Assembly (NCBI GenBank): GCA_944384025.1
Contig: CALWRS010000006.1
Location: 1-64,000 of the forward strand
DNA: 64,000 nt
Reading direction: 5' to 3'
DNA from: an uncultured Lachnospiraceae bacterium
GTDB taxonomy: Bacteria > Bacillota > Clostridia > Lachnospirales > Lachnospiraceae
Made by a program: the position numbers and the translations under genes. Shown one piece after another: positions 1-7,941 of this stretch (within the stretch, counting starts at the first letter, position 1; the number at the start of each line of letters is the position of its first letter). Under the pieces are notes generated by a model that was given only the letters and a program-made list of their open reading frames with translations, searched no databases and had not been told where the DNA came from.

Positions 1-64
1 TTGGAGGTGGAAGCACGGCAACGTGTGTAGCTGACCAATACTAATCGGTCGAGGGCTTAACCAA
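1..64 (+). rRNA. 23S ribosomal RNA, 3' end (partial)
   Basis: The first bases match the conserved 3' terminus of bacterial 23S rRNA, including the segment ACTAATCGGTCGAGGGCTTA that closes the molecule. The rest of the gene lies upstream of the window. The exact mature 3' end is estimated from the conserved CTTAACC tail. No 5S gene follows within the next 140 bases, where it commonly sits. Confidence 0.93.
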
Positions 65-200
65 AGTTTCTTACAGACGGTTTCGGTATGATATTTTCAG
101 GGTGCAACTACACAGCTCCTGTTCTTGTGCATAAAACCTCCGGTTTTGGCATACCATAAGAAAGAATGGGATGCAGCAAAGCGTATTTATCCTGCCATTT
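65..200 (+). other. Spacer between 23S and tRNA-Asn, no gene
   Basis: No 5S rRNA or protein gene is visible. A short hairpin (AAAACC-TCC-GGTTTT, 133-147) is the only clear structure; it lacks a proper U-run and may take part in rRNA processing rather than termination. Confidence 0.5.
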
Positions 201-273
201 TCCTCGATAGCTCAGTCGGTAGAGCATTCGGCTGTTAACCGAAGTGTCGTAGGTTCGAGTCCTACTCGGGGAG
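201..273 (+). tRNA. tRNA-Asn (GTT)
   Basis: The 73-base sequence folds into a full cloverleaf. The acceptor strand TCCTCGA pairs with TCGGGGA, the D-arm is AGCTCAGTCGGTAGAGC, the anticodon is GTT inside CTGTTAA, and the T-arm carries GGTTCGAGTCC. The CCA end is not encoded. It lies downstream of the 23S gene and is probably cotranscribed with the rRNA operon. Confidence 0.97.
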
Positions 274-296
274 TTTTATTTTTGCGAAGAGGGGAG

Positions 297-397
297 CGCA
301 TCCTCGCGGAGCATATATCAGATGGGGATTGACACCCGCCACTGATACAAATTTGTTATCCACCCCCTATAGATGGGGGTCATCTCTCATATGATAT
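297..397 (-). repeat. Palindromic repeat module 1, copy A
   Basis: On the minus strand this copy matches those at 39371-39487 and 50578-50690. The core (315-397) is bounded by inverted ends close to ATATCAGATGGGGA, which continue inward through CACCCGCC pairing with GGGGGTG, so the element can fold into one long hairpin. A shared tail reading GCTCCGCGAGGATGCGC on the minus strand extends to 297. It ends two bases before tRNA-Cys. No coding capacity is evident. Confidence 0.85.
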
Positions 398-399
398 AT

Positions 400-470
400 G
401 GCGACATAGCCAAGTGGTAAGGCATGGGTCTGCAACACCCTGATCACCAGTTCAAATCTGGTTGTCGCCT
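400..470 (+). tRNA. tRNA-Cys (GCA)
   Basis: The 71-base cloverleaf has acceptor GGCGACA pairing with TGTCGCC, anticodon GCA inside TCTGCAACA and T-arm CCAGTTCAAATCTGG. CCA is not encoded. The palindromic repeat copy A separates it from tRNA-Asn, and an intrinsic terminator follows. Confidence 0.97.
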
Positions 471-478
471 TAAAGGAA

Positions 479-517
479 AACATCACCGCATTTGTAACGA
501 TGCAGTGGTGTTTTTTT
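479..517 (+). terminator. Intrinsic terminator after tRNA-Cys
   Basis: AACATCACCGCAT pairs, with two G-U pairs, with ATGCAGTGGTGTT around an 8-base loop and is followed by a run of seven T. It closes the rRNA-tRNA transcription unit. Confidence 0.88.
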
Positions 518-586
518 CATGGCACGTAGACAAAACGGAATGGCTGTGATAAGATTTTCAGGAATACGCACCGGAGGACTTAGAAA

Positions 587-1585
587 ATGAAGAGCAGTGA
601 TGTGGAAATTATGAGATGCTTCTTGAGCATGATGGACGGCGCTTTGCCCCTCCCAAGCTATAACGAAGTAAAGATTGACGAAGAGGACGCTATCTATCCT
701 TACATACAAAAATTGGTAGTCTCTTCGTTGCAAAATACTGCCGCAATGCAGGCAAAATACGAAGAGAATTCTTATCTGGACAAGGTTGTTTCCGACGACC
801 CGAAAGACATGGAAATGCTTGTGCAGCTTGTGACGGATACGGTTCATGAGCTTATTAGAGGAAATGCAGAGCTTGCTTCCGGAAGCGGAATTTTTGTGTT
901 TTTCGTCTTGGAAGAACAGCCGTATGTGGGATTTTTTAAGATGAAGTTTCAGGAGCGGTTTGTTTGCAAGGTTGCGGAGGACGGCGCGGTTTCGTGGGTT
1001 AATAACTCCAAAATTATGCCTCGGTGCACGCAAAAAGAGTACGATTTTTTCCTGATTAATCTTCTGGAGCAAACGGTTCGCCTCTCTGACGTGGAGCATT
1101 ACATTGATGACTGCAAGACAAATTATCTTGCCGATTATGTGCTGAAATTAAAGCCGGATCCATCGGAGAAGGAAAAGGTGCAGACGATTAAGGAGACAAC
1201 GTTAGAGACTATTCGCGAGTGTTATCCGGAAAAGGAAGTTCCGCAAAAGATTCTTGCGTATCGAACGGAAGTCGCCGAGCACGTGGAGCAAACCGGCAGA
1301 GTAAGTGTTGCGCAGATTGAGCAAAAAGTTTTCTCTGATAACGAAAAGGCGGCAGGCAGGTACCGGGAACGCCTAGAGGAAGAGCGGATCGCGCGGGAGC
1401 CTATGCCGGTTAGCAAAAAGACGGAGCGTCAGTTTACAAAGAAGCAGAAAATCGTAACCGATAACGGAATCGAGCTTCTTGTGCCGGTGGAATACCTGAA
1501 AAATTCCGACTACGTGGAATATGTTCAGGACGAAGAAGGCAATATCTCGATTATTATCAAATCTATACATGCTATTCAGGCGTGA
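587..1585 (+). CDS. Nucleoid-associated protein, NA37/NdpA family
   Basis: This 332-residue protein resembles the 37-kDa nucleoid-associated (NdpA/YejK-like, PF04245) family as found in Firmicutes. Support comes from the N-terminal layout (DVEIMRCFLSMMDG followed by a low-similarity Asp/Glu-rich segment and a Tyr-rich helix) and the mid-region motif pairing GIFVFFVLEE with YVGFFKMKF. The C-terminal third is charged and probably helical. The start has GGAGG ten bases upstream. Members bind the chromosome, but their role in Gram-positives is poorly defined. The family call rests on overall pattern and length, since no catalytic motif exists. It is followed 21 bases later by the aminopeptidase gene and may be cotranscribed with it. 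Confidence 0.7.
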   Translation: MKSSDVEIMRCFLSMMDGALPLPSYNEVKIDEEDAIYPYIQKLVVSSLQNTAAMQAKYEENSYLDKVVSDDPKDMEMLVQLVTDTVHELIRGNAELASGSGIFVFFVLEEQPYVGFFKMKFQERFVCKVAEDGAVSWVNNSKIMPRCTQKEYDFFLINLLEQTVRLSDVEHYIDDCKTNYLADYVLKLKPDPSEKEKVQTIKETTLETIRECYPEKEVPQKILAYRTEVAEHVEQTGRVSVAQIEQKVFSDNEKAAGRYRERLEEERIAREPMPVSKKTERQFTKKQKIVTDNGIELLVPVEYLKNSDYVEYVQDEEGNISIIIKSIHAIQA

Positions 1586-1606
1586 GAAAGTGACGAAGGA
1601 AAACCA

Positions 1607-2881
1607 ATGAAATCTTTTATGACTTTTCTAAACGAGGCGGTAACGCCGTATCACAGCGTACTTTTGGCAAAGGAAATGCTAAAATCGGCTGGATTTGAAG
1701 AGCTTTCCATGGGAGAGCCTTGGAGCTTTGTCGCCCCAAAAAGCCAAGCGTATTTTACGTCTCCAACGGATGGGACGCTCTTTGCGTGGGTTATCCCTGC
1801 GGGATATCAGGCGGGAGATGCATTTCGCCTTGCGGCGGCGCATACGGATTATCCGTGCCTTCATATTAAACCAAGCGCGGAAGTTAACGGGGAGTATTGC
1901 CTGTTAAATACGGAAGTTTACGGCGGACCGATTTTAAATACGTGGCTGGATCGGCCGCTTGGAATTGCCGGCCGCGTTATGATTGAAAACGCAGACGGAG
2001 GAATTCGTACAGAATTTATAAAAAGCGACCGCTCGCTCGTAACAATCCCCAACCTGCCGATTCATTTTAACCGAGAAGTGAATAAAGGGATTGAGCTTTC
2101 ACGTCAAGTGGATATGCGGCCTCTTGCGGGAACGAAACTGAGCGAAGGATGGCTGCAAGCATACCTTGCAAAAGAATGCGGCGTAATGCCGGAACAGATT
2201 TTAGAGAGCGACCTCTACCTGTTTCAGACTGAACCAGCCTGCGTAACCGGTTGGGATGCAGAGTTGATTTCCTCGCCCAGACTTGACAATCAAACGTCTT
2301 GCTACGCTTTAATTCGCGCTGTAATCGAAAGAGCGAAGCAGCAAAAAGAGGGCGGACTTTGCGTGATTTCCCTGTACGACAACGAAGAAGTGGGAAGCAA
2401 AACAAGGCAGGGCGCCGATTCCGCGCTTGCGCAAATGCTTCTGGAAAAGCTTTACGATGCGTTTGGCTTTTGCACGGTACGCCTTCATGAGGCGGTAATG
2501 AAGAGCCGGTGCCTTTCGTTAGACGTAGCGCACGCGCTGCACCCCAACCACCCGGAGCGATACGATGCAAAAAACACCGCAAAGCTGTCGGATGGCGTTG
2601 TGCTAAAGTTAAGCAGCACACAAAAATATGCTTACGAGCCGCTTGCCGTTGCGGAGGCGCTGCGCCTTTGCAAGGCGAAAGGCATTCCGGTATGCAGACA
2701 TATCAATCATTCCGACCAGCCGGGCGGCAGCACGATGGGGCCGCTGATGGCCTCGTGGCTTCCGATGCCGACGATTGACGCAGGCGTGCCGATTATGGCT
2801 ATGCATTCGGCACGCGAGCTGATGAGCTGGAAGGACGAGGAAGCCATGATTTCGTTTGCGCAGGCGTTTTTAGAAGCGTAG
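1607..2881 (+). CDS. M18 family aminopeptidase
   Basis: The 424-residue protein is a cytoplasmic dinuclear-zinc aminopeptidase of family M18 (aspartyl aminopeptidase type). Visible family motifs are HTDYPCLHIKP (metal His at residue 79), LDNQTSCY, LYDNEEVGS with the catalytic and metal Glu pair, SLDVAHALHPNHPERYD and HSDQPGGSTMGP near the C-terminus. Length is normal and there is no signal peptide. It releases N-terminal residues, classically acidic ones, from peptides. The gene ends two bases from the stop of the convergent mannanase gene with no terminator between them. Confidence 0.95.
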   Translation: MKSFMTFLNEAVTPYHSVLLAKEMLKSAGFEELSMGEPWSFVAPKSQAYFTSPTDGTLFAWVIPAGYQAGDAFRLAAAHTDYPCLHIKPSAEVNGEYCLLNTEVYGGPILNTWLDRPLGIAGRVMIENADGGIRTEFIKSDRSLVTIPNLPIHFNREVNKGIELSRQVDMRPLAGTKLSEGWLQAYLAKECGVMPEQILESDLYLFQTEPACVTGWDAELISSPRLDNQTSCYALIRAVIERAKQQKEGGLCVISLYDNEEVGSKTRQGADSALAQMLLEKLYDAFGFCTVRLHEAVMKSRCLSLDVAHALHPNHPERYDAKNTAKLSDGVVLKLSSTQKYAYEPLAVAEALRLCKAKGIPVCRHINHSDQPGGSTMGPLMASWLPMPTIDAGVPIMAMHSARELMSWKDEEAMISFAQAFLEA

Positions 2882-2883
2882 CC

Positions 2884-3927
2884 CTACTGAGCTTTTAGCT
2901 GTTCGGCGATCTTAGGCATCCGCTGCACAGTAATTACGTAGTCGTGGTTGTAGACCGTGTTCAAATATTCGTCTTCGTTTTGGTCAAGCCATTCGGAGTG
3001 CCAGGTCATAAACCAGCTCCAAGGAACTTTGTCCTCAACAAGCTTGTCTGGATCGGGAATCGGACCGTTTTCGTGCAAGCAGATGGGCTTCCGGTCGCCA
3101 ACAACTTCGTAGCAGTAGTCGTACAGCGCTTTTTGCGAATTGTTGGTGGAAGCGTAAATGTCCGCGCCGAAAATATCTACGTATTCATCGCCGGGATACC
3201 AGTCTGTATGCTTGTGGATTTGGTCGGAAAAGCCGCAGACCCAAATCAGGTTGTTTAAACCGCACTCGTTTGTGTAGTAGTCATACATCAGCTGCCACAG
3301 CTTTATAAACGAGTCTTTGCCGCCTTTGGACCACCAAAACCAGCCGCCGTCGCTTTCATGAAACGGCCTCCAAAGAACCGGAACGCCGGCGTCTTGCAGT
3401 TCCTTAAGGTAGGGAACCGCTTTGTCAAACTCGGCGATCAGGTATTCGTATTCCTTTGTGCCTTCCGTCAGCGAGGCTGTCAGGTCAATGCTTCCTTTGC
3501 TGGATTCGTAGCCAATGCCGTCCGGCGGGGTTCCCATATGCCAGCAAATGCTCACCAGACCGCCCAGCTCCCACCAGGTAATAGCGCGGCGGGTAACGCC
3601 CTCAAAGTCGTCGTTAATAAAGTCCAGTCCTTTAAGAGCCGCCGTTTTTCCGGTCGCCGAAAAAATCTCGTTCATCTCCGTGGCATTGGAGGAAGGAGAT
3701 TCCTGCTGCCCGGAGATAATGTATTTGCCGGACATGTCGCGGATAAAGTTATAAACGGCAATCGCCTCTTTGGTGGCGTTCGGGTTGCTCAGGTTGTTTT
3801 CCAGATGGATTTTATATTCTTCCGGTGTGGTAACCGCCGTCTCTTCCGGTTTTTCTTCTTCCTTTTCGCACGAAGCCGCGCAAAGGGCAAGAAGCAGACA
3901 AAGCGTTAAGGAAAATAACTTTTTCAA
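2884..3927 (-). CDS. GH26 beta-mannanase, lipoprotein
   Basis: This 347-residue secreted enzyme has a lipobox ending at Cys20 (LCAASC), an acidic Glu-rich linker, and then a GH26 (beta/alpha)8 domain. WRPFHESDGGWFWW carries the acid/base Glu191, and ICLHENG carries the nucleophile Glu286; the His-Glu pair before Glu191 is typical of GH26. Endo-beta-1,4-mannanase is the commonest activity of the family, though lichenases and xylanases also occur. It is probably anchored on the outer face of the membrane to attack mannan. A ribosome site (AGGAGA) precedes the start. The divergent neighbour on the plus strand is a small unknown gene. Confidence 0.93.
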   Translation of the reverse strand: MKKLFSLTLCLLLALCAASCEKEEEKPEETAVTTPEEYKIHLENNLSNPNATKEAIAVYNFIRDMSGKYIISGQQESPSSNATEMNEIFSATGKTAALKGLDFINDDFEGVTRRAITWWELGGLVSICWHMGTPPDGIGYESSKGSIDLTASLTEGTKEYEYLIAEFDKAVPYLKELQDAGVPVLWRPFHESDGGWFWWSKGGKDSFIKLWQLMYDYYTNECGLNNLIWVCGFSDQIHKHTDWYPGDEYVDIFGADIYASTNNSQKALYDYCYEVVGDRKPICLHENGPIPDPDKLVEDKVPWSWFMTWHSEWLDQNEDEYLNTVYNHDYVITVQRMPKIAEQLKAQ

Positions 3928-4051
3928 TGAGAGTGTCTCCTTTCATCGTAAGGGATTATTTGAGGCAAGTGTAACACAGTTTTCGTTCGGATTCCAGTCC
4001 TTTGCGGAAATATCGCGGAGGGGAAGTACCAAAAACTAAGGAGGAAGAAAA

Positions 4052-4372
4052 ATGATTGAACGCAGTCAGCTGCTTTCGCTGTCGTTTTACGAAAAGGAAA
4101 AATTTAAGGGGAGCTACTGCGGTATGTGCTACTTAATTGAAGCTCGGCGGCAGGAAAAGAAAGAAGAAAACGCGAAGGCTCTTTGGAGCTTTTGTGTGAC
4201 ACTTTGGCCGGGGCCGCTTTGCTTTGAGAAGACGCCAAAGGAGCTTAAACAGACAAAAGAATATCCTCCGCGGGAAAAGCTCTCCGAGGAGGATTTGTTG
4301 GCGATTACAGCGTATCTTAACGAGCAATACAAAGAGCAGAAAGCTCTGTGGGATACGGCGCGGTATTATTGA
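4052..4372 (+). CDS. Conserved hypothetical protein, 106 residues
   Basis: A small soluble protein with no signal peptide or membrane segment. A perfect ribosome site (AGGAGG) lies seven bases before the ATG, and composition is like its neighbours, so I accept it as a gene. It has Cys24 and Cys49/Cys57 but no recognisable metal-binding spacing, and a C-terminal Lys/Glu-rich helix ending in LWDTARYY. I do not recognise the family with certainty. Its stop codon overlaps the 3' end of the convergent ABC transporter gene by seven bases. Confidence 0.75.
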   Translation: MIERSQLLSLSFYEKEKFKGSYCGMCYLIEARRQEKKEENAKALWSFCVTLWPGPLCFEKTPKELKQTKEYPPREKLSEEDLLAITAYLNEQYKEQKALWDTARYY

Positions 4373-6132
4373 AATTGCGAGTGGTACATCGTGTAATACA
4401 GTCCCTTCTTTGCAAGAAGTTCGTCGTGCGTGCCCTGTTCCGCAATGGCGCCGCCGTCAATAACAAGAATGCAGTCGGCATGTTGGATCGTAGAGAGCCG
4501 GTGCGCAATAACAAAGCAGGTCTTTCCCTGCATAAGCGTGCGTATCGCTTTTTGAATCTGCCGCTCGGTCTGGGTATCTACGTTGGAGGTCGCCTCGTCG
4601 AGGATGAGCATAGGCGACTGGTACAGCATCGCGCGCGCGATTGTCATTAGCTGCTTTTGCCCTTTGGAAATATTGCCGCCGTCCTCGGTAATAATCGTAT
4701 CGTATCCTTTGGGCAGGCACATGATGTACTTGTGAATCCGCGCGGCCTTTGCGGCTGCAACGACCTCTTCGCGGGAAGCCCCCTCGCGTCCGTACGCAAT
4801 ATTGTCGTAAACCGTTCCGTGAAACAGCCAGGTATCCTGCAAAACCATTGCGTAAGCGCGGCGCACCGAAGAGCGCGTATAATCCAGATGATCCGTCCCG
4901 TCAAGAAGGATGCGCCCCTGCTGCGGGTCGTAAAAGCGCATTAAAAGATTGATAATCGTCGTCTTTCCGGCGCCGGTTGGCCCGACAATAGCAATGAGCT
5001 GACCAGGTTTTGCAAGCAGGTTCACACCGGAGAGAATGATTTTTTCCTTCGTGTAGCCAAAGGTAATATCCTTAAGCGCTACGCTGCCGCGGATTTCTTC
5101 CGGCAGACGCGCGTCTTCTTTATCCGGCGTTTCTTCCGGTTCGTCAAGCAGCCGAAAAACGCGTTCGGCGGCGGCAAGCGCAGAGAGGAACTCGTGGAAG
5201 ATATTCGCGATCTCGTTGATTGGCCCGGAGAACTTGCGGGAATAAAGCACAAAGGAGCTGATATCTCCAAGCCGGACAACTTTGTACATATACAAAACGG
5301 AGCCGAGGATGGCTACTAACGACAGAGAAAGATTATTGATAAAGTTGACGGAAGGTCCAATCATCGTCCCGTAATATTCGGTGTCGTAAAAAGCGTCGCA
5401 CGCTTCGTCGTTGATGCGGTCAAAATCGCGGATGGAGCGCTCCTCGTGAACGTAAGCCTGCAGTGTGCGCTGACCCGAAAACATCTCTTCTGAAAAACCG
5501 TTTAGATTGCCATAGCAGGCAGAGCGTCTCGCAAACATGGGGCGCGTTTTTTTTGTCATATGGCGGGTATAAAAAATAGAAAGCGGGATCGTAACGCAGG
5601 CGGCAAGCACAAGCGGCGGGCAGACGACAAGCATCATAATAAACGCGCCGATAACGGTTATCAGGCTGGAAAACAGCTGCACTACATCTGTAGAAAGAGA
5701 GCTGTTAATAACGTCGATGTCGTAAGAGACCCGGCTGATAATATCGCCCGTTTGGTTGCGGTCAAAAAAACTTACCGGAAGCTTCATCAGTTTCTCAAAC
5801 ACGTCGTTTCGCATGTTCCGCGCGATGGCGCGTCCGATTTTCATCATCAAAACCGACAGCAAATAGTTCATCAGCGAGGAGAGAACGTAAAAGAGAATCA
5901 TAAGCCGGACGTAGTGGAAAACGCGGGAAAAGTCTACATTGCCCGGGCCTTGAATCGCGTTGATGGCGCTGCCGGAAAGCTTTGGCCCTACAAGCGCAAG
6001 CAAGTTTGCGCCAACGGAAAACAGCAGGGCAAGAAGCAGTCCGACGCGGTAGCGCAGAAGATAAACGGCAAGGCGCCGCATCGTTTTTTTGGTATCCTTT
6101 GGTTTTTCTGTTTTTGTACTAAGCGGAGGCAT
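4366..6132 (-). CDS. ABC exporter half-transporter, catalytic-type subunit
   Basis: This type IV ABC exporter subunit has six membrane segments in residues 20-310 and a C-terminal ATPase. Walker A is VGPTGAGKTT, Walker B LILDEATSNVD keeps the catalytic Glu, the H-loop is AHRLST, and the signature is the variant ISKGQKQ instead of LSGGQ. I chose the ATG at 6132, preceded by AAAGAAAGGA, over an upstream in-frame ATG inside the neighbouring gene; the protein is then 588 residues. With the preceding gene it forms a heterodimer: this subunit has a consensus Walker B but altered signature, the partner the reverse. Substrate is unknown; drugs, lipids and peptides are all possible for such pairs. Confidence 0.92.
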   Translation of the reverse strand: MPPLSTKTEKPKDTKKTMRRLAVYLLRYRVGLLLALLFSVGANLLALVGPKLSGSAINAIQGPGNVDFSRVFHYVRLMILFYVLSSLMNYLLSVLMMKIGRAIARNMRNDVFEKLMKLPVSFFDRNQTGDIISRVSYDIDVINSSLSTDVVQLFSSLITVIGAFIMMLVVCPPLVLAACVTIPLSIFYTRHMTKKTRPMFARRSACYGNLNGFSEEMFSGQRTLQAYVHEERSIRDFDRINDEACDAFYDTEYYGTMIGPSVNFINNLSLSLVAILGSVLYMYKVVRLGDISSFVLYSRKFSGPINEIANIFHEFLSALAAAERVFRLLDEPEETPDKEDARLPEEIRGSVALKDITFGYTKEKIILSGVNLLAKPGQLIAIVGPTGAGKTTIINLLMRFYDPQQGRILLDGTDHLDYTRSSVRRAYAMVLQDTWLFHGTVYDNIAYGREGASREEVVAAAKAARIHKYIMCLPKGYDTIITEDGGNISKGQKQLMTIARAMLYQSPMLILDEATSNVDTQTERQIQKAIRTLMQGKTCFVIAHRLSTIQHADCILVIDGGAIAEQGTHDELLAKKGLYYTMYHSQFQ

Positions 6133-6167
6133 AGCAAATCCTTTCTTTGTATCCGGGGAATTGTCCT

Positions 6168-7919
6168 TTAAGCCGTTCCCATCTGGGATTCGTAAATTTC
6201 GCGATAGATCGGGCAGCTCTTTAAAAGCTCGTCGTGCGTTCCGTAGCCGATGCACTGCCCGGCGTCAAGGACAAGAATATGGCTCATATCTTTAATCGAG
6301 CTGACGCGCTGCGCAATCACGATGGTTGTAAGCGACGGATATTCTTTGCGCAGCGTAGCCCGAAGCTTCGCGTCTGTTCGGTAATCAAGCGCGCTGGACG
6401 CGTCGTCCAAAATGAGCAGCGACGGTTGTTTGGCTAAGGCTCTGGCAATTAAAATGCGCTGTTTTTGTCCGCCGCTTAAGTTCGCGCCCGCCTTTGCCGC
6501 CATGTAAGAAAAGCCTTCGGGCAGTCCGCGGATAAAGTCGCCGATGCCCGCGTGGTCGGCGGCGGTTTGCAGCTGCTCTTTGCTAAGCGCTTGCCCAAAG
6601 GCGATATTTTCTTCTAACGTATCGGCAAAAATGGTATCGTTTTGGAAAACAACGCCCATCTGGGAGCGAAGCTTCTTTAGAGGCAGCGTGCGGATATCGG
6701 CTCCGTTTACATAAATTGCACCTTCCGACACGTCGTAAAAGCGCATCAGCAAATGAATCAGCGTAGATTTTCCGCTGCCGGTCGCGCCGATAATGCCAAG
6801 CGATTCGCCGGCCTTTAAAGAAAAGCTAATGTTGCTGACGCAGTTCTCGCGGTCGGCGGCCAGCTCGTCGTAGTGCTGTTCGGATACCGGATAAGAGAAC
6901 GAAACGTTGTCAAAGGTAATGTAGTCGGTTGTAGCAGCCGGCGGATAAAGCGCCGGTTCTTTTGGCGCCAGTTCGTCCTCCGGCAAATCCAAAAGCACGC
7001 CGATTCGCCCTGCGGATGCGCCGGCTTTCGTGTATTGCATGGAAATTCGGTTGATGCCCATAACCGCCTGCAAAATCATATTAAAGTACGTCAGGAAAGC
7101 AAGAATTACGCCGGGCTGCATTGCGCCGCTGTTTACGCGGTAAGCGCCCATAAGAACAACAAACGAAAGCCCCAAATTTAAAAACAGGTTCAAAACCGGG
7201 TTGGGAAGCGCCATCGTAATGCCCGCTTTTAAGTCCGCGTGCGTTAAGACGTCGTTTTGCTTTTGGTAGCGCCGCGTTTCGTAATCGGTTTTGGAAAGCG
7301 CTTTTACTACGCGAACGCCGGTGATGTTTTCGCGCAAAATGCGCGTTAGCCGGTCAAGCTGTTCTTGTACAAGGTAAAACAGCGGAATTCCCTTTCGGGA
7401 GACAAAAAGAATAATAAAAGCAAGAACCGGAACCATGCAAAGAAGCAAAAGCGCAAGGTACGGGTCGAGCATGGAGCTTACGAAAATGCCGCCGATAAGC
7501 AAAATCGGAGCGCGTACGCCCATGCGCTGAATCATGCCGATAAACGTCTGGACGACGTAAGTATCGGCGGTCATACGTGAAATCAGCGAAGGAAGCGTAA
7601 TTTCGTCAAAGCGCGTTCCGGTCAGACAAATCGTCTTTTGAAACAGGTCGTGACGCAGACACCGGATGGAGTCTCTGGCGACGGAACCGGCGATTCGGTT
7701 CGCGTAAATGTTTAAAAACATGACAAGCAGCGCAGTGCCAATCATAATCGCGCCCCAGAGCAAGACGAGGGAGAGGCGTTCTTCAAGGACAACGTCGTCG
7801 ATCATATATTCGAGGATATAAGGAATCATCAGTTCCAAAACCGCCGCGAAAAATTTGACGGTTATGCCGCCGGCAGCGCGCCAGCGAAAAGGCTTCATGT
7901 ATCGGGCAATGTAGTGCAT
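6168..7919 (-). CDS. ABC exporter half-transporter, degenerate-site subunit
   Basis: The 583-residue first subunit of the heterodimeric exporter has six membrane segments and then an ATPase domain. Walker A is IGATGSGKST and the signature is a canonical LSGGQKQR. Walker B is LILDDASSALD, with Asp where the catalytic Glu should be, and the H-loop His is Gln (AQRVSS). This combination marks one degenerate ATP site, as known for asymmetric exporters such as TM287/288 and BmrCD. It lies 35 bases upstream of its partner in one operon. Whether the CotH-like gene upstream on the same strand is cotranscribed is unclear. Confidence 0.92.
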   Translation of the reverse strand: MHYIARYMKPFRWRAAGGITVKFFAAVLELMIPYILEYMIDDVVLEERLSLVLLWGAIMIGTALLVMFLNIYANRIAGSVARDSIRCLRHDLFQKTICLTGTRFDEITLPSLISRMTADTYVVQTFIGMIQRMGVRAPILLIGGIFVSSMLDPYLALLLLCMVPVLAFIILFVSRKGIPLFYLVQEQLDRLTRILRENITGVRVVKALSKTDYETRRYQKQNDVLTHADLKAGITMALPNPVLNLFLNLGLSFVVLMGAYRVNSGAMQPGVILAFLTYFNMILQAVMGINRISMQYTKAGASAGRIGVLLDLPEDELAPKEPALYPPAATTDYITFDNVSFSYPVSEQHYDELAADRENCVSNISFSLKAGESLGIIGATGSGKSTLIHLLMRFYDVSEGAIYVNGADIRTLPLKKLRSQMGVVFQNDTIFADTLEENIAFGQALSKEQLQTAADHAGIGDFIRGLPEGFSYMAAKAGANLSGGQKQRILIARALAKQPSLLILDDASSALDYRTDAKLRATLRKEYPSLTTIVIAQRVSSIKDMSHILVLDAGQCIGYGTHDELLKSCPIYREIYESQMGTA

Positions 7920-7941
7920 CGTTTTTTCCTGTTCCTTAGAA

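Noticed and set aside
471-1099. Minus-strand frame opposite the nucleoid-associated protein
   Set aside because: Overlaps a terminator and a real gene; His/Phe/Arg-rich shadow.
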